A DNA stretch of 7,078 nucleotides from Candidatus Susulua stagnicola (GTDB taxonomy: Bacteria > Omnitrophota > Gorgyraeia > Duberdicusellales > 4484-171): contig JAVCBZ010000007.1 in the NCBI GenBank assembly GCA_030765735.1, positions 1 through 7,078 on the forward strand, read 5' to 3'. The translations under genes were made by a program, and so were the position numbers. Every line of letters begins with the position of its first letter. Within the stretch, counting starts at the first letter, position 1. The notes below the pieces were generated by a model. It saw only the letters and a list, made by a program, of their open reading frames with translations, was not told where the DNA came from and ran no database searches. Positions 6,066-7,078 of this stretch are shown piece after piece.

Positions 6066-7078
6066 TTGCGTCGGTCCGATATTTTTATGAATAAGAAATC
6101 AATAGAAGACATTGAAATTAAGGGGAGAAAAGTATTGGTACGAGTTGACTTTAATGTACCTTTGGATCAGGACCTAAACATTACTGATGATAATAGGATT
6201 CAAAAGGCAATGGAGACAATAAATTACATTCTTGGAGCTAGAGGAAAGCTTATCTTAATGAGTCATTTAGGTAGACCTAAGGGTGAGAAGAAAAAAGAGT
6301 TTAGTTTGAAACCAGTAGCTGAATACTTAAGTAAATTATTAAGTAAACCAGTTAGGTTGCTTGATGATTGTATTGGTAGTGGAGTTAAAACGGTTATTGA
6401 TCAAATGAACGAAGGTGATGTTGTGCTCTTAGAAAACTTAAGATTTCATAAGGGAGAAACAAAGAATGATTCTGAGTTTGCTAAGAAGCTAGCTGAGTTA
6501 GGAGATGTTTTTGTTAATGATGCTTTTGGAACTTGTCATCGGGCTCATGCTTCTACTGAAGGAATAACACATTATCTTGAGTCAGTATCGGGATTTTTAG
6601 TTAAAAAAGAAATAGAATATTTTAGTAAGATTCTAACTTCAAGTGTTAAACCTTTTATTTTTATATTAGGAGGAGCAAAAGTATCAGACAAGATTCCAGT
6701 TATAGAGAATATGATTGATAAGGCTGATTGCTTTTTGATTGGTGGAGCAATGGCTTATACTTTTATGAAAGTGCAAGGTATTGATGTTGGTTCTTCGCGT
6801 GTTGAGGAAGAATCATTTGAAATAGTAGAGAAGATACTCAAGAAAGCAAAAGACAAAGGTGTTGAAATATTGTTGCCAGTTGACCATGTAATCACCGATG
6901 ATATCAAGGAAGCGACTAATGTTAAAACTACTGAGGGTGCTAGTGTAGATGCTGGATTTATGGCTGTTGATATTGGGCCTAAGACAATAGAACTTTTTTG
7001 TGATAAGATAAAAGAAGCTAAAACTATTGTTTGGAACGGGCCAGTAGGAATTTTTGAAAAAGATCTATTTGCTCAAGG
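6066..7078 (+). CDS. pgk: Phosphoglycerate kinase, 3' end outside window
   Basis: PGK transfers the acyl phosphate of 1,3-bisphosphoglycerate to ADP, giving 3-phosphoglycerate and ATP. The frame is open to the right edge. Residues here are numbered from the ATG at 6087, which gives 330 codons. Seen: RVDFNVP (19-25) with substrate-binding D21 and N23, R37, SHLGRPKG (59-66), ENLRF (116-120) with R119, FGTCHRAHAST (147-157) with R152, GGAKVSDK (195-202), GGAMAYTF (219-226), DIGPKT (295-300) and NGPVGIFE (317-324). The missing part is the last part of the nucleotide-binding domain, about 60-70 residues by family length. The TTG start at 6066 adds seven residues (MRRSDIF) and is chosen for its ribosome binding site; the ATG at 6087 would give the more usual N-terminal length. 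It follows gap by 19 bases, so the two are surely co-transcribed. Confidence 0.95.
   Translation, partial: MRRSDIFMNKKSIEDIEIKGRKVLVRVDFNVPLDQDLNITDDNRIQKAMETINYILGARGKLILMSHLGRPKGEKKKEFSLKPVAEYLSKLLSKPVRLLDDCIGSGVKTVIDQMNEGDVVLLENLRFHKGETKNDSEFAKKLAELGDVFVNDAFGTCHRAHASTEGITHYLESVSGFLVKKEIEYFSKILTSSVKPFIFILGGAKVSDKIPVIENMIDKADCFLIGGAMAYTFMKVQGIDVGSSRVEEESFEIVEKILKKAKDKGVEILLPVDHVITDDIKEATNVKTTEGASVDAGFMAVDIGPKTIELFCDKIKEAKTIVWNGPVGIFEKDLFAQ

Noticed and set aside
6071..6079. TCGGTCCGA palindrome between gap and pgk
   Set aside because: The arms are four bases with a one-base centre, too short for a hairpin or operator, and it falls inside the probable coding extension of pgk.
1..7078. Undescribed defence, mobile or biosynthetic system
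   Set aside because: Every substantial open frame belongs to a known housekeeping family. There are no repeats, integrase or transposase motifs, or abrupt base-composition changes that I can see.

Overview
The window is an AT-rich (roughly one third G+C by eye), densely packed bacterial segment using the standard code, with every gene on the + strand. It holds seven genes: five complete and one truncated at each edge. All are recognisable housekeeping genes. The two strongest Shine-Dalgarno sites (rpsA and gap) read AAGGAGG. The codon use, the short spacers, the six-domain ribosomal protein S1, the KMSKS-type tyrosyl-tRNA synthetase and a GalT-like gene placed before gap-pgk would fit an uncultured or anaerobic bacterial lineage such as an Omnitrophota-like candidate phylum. 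That taxonomic guess is inference with low confidence.

Layout. Bases 2-517 are the C-terminal part of a phosphomannomutase/phosphoglucomutase. It overlaps by 11 bases a short PlsC-type lysophosphatidate acyltransferase (507-1076). A 71-base spacer follows, carrying a near-consensus sigma70-type promoter (TTGACA, 16 bases, GATAAT) and a strong ribosome binding site for rpsA (1148-2716). rpsA overlaps tyrS (2688-3887) by 29 bases, so the two look like one translation operon. The next spacer (3888-4014) is the largest in the window. It contains an extended -10 promoter (TGTTATAAT), a 16-base near-palindrome and a tandem TTAAGG, and appears to start a second operon: a GalT-like nucleotidyltransferase (4015-5016), gap (5045-6046) and pgk (from 6066 or 6087 to the edge).

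Function. The first block joins hexose-phosphate and phospholipid metabolism to protein synthesis (S1, TyrRS). The second joins a sugar-1-phosphate nucleotidyltransferase to the two consecutive lower-glycolysis enzymes GAPDH and PGK. A possible reading is entry of galactose or stored glucan through hexose-1-phosphate into triose-phosphate oxidation and ATP formation.

I found no mobile element, CRISPR array, RNA gene, toxin or defence gene, and no clear factor-independent terminator. I do not see an undescribed system here. The points worth a second look are the GalT-like enzyme's real substrate and its placement before gap-pgk, the regulatory-looking spacer ahead of it, the probable TTG start of pgk, and a few motif substitutions.
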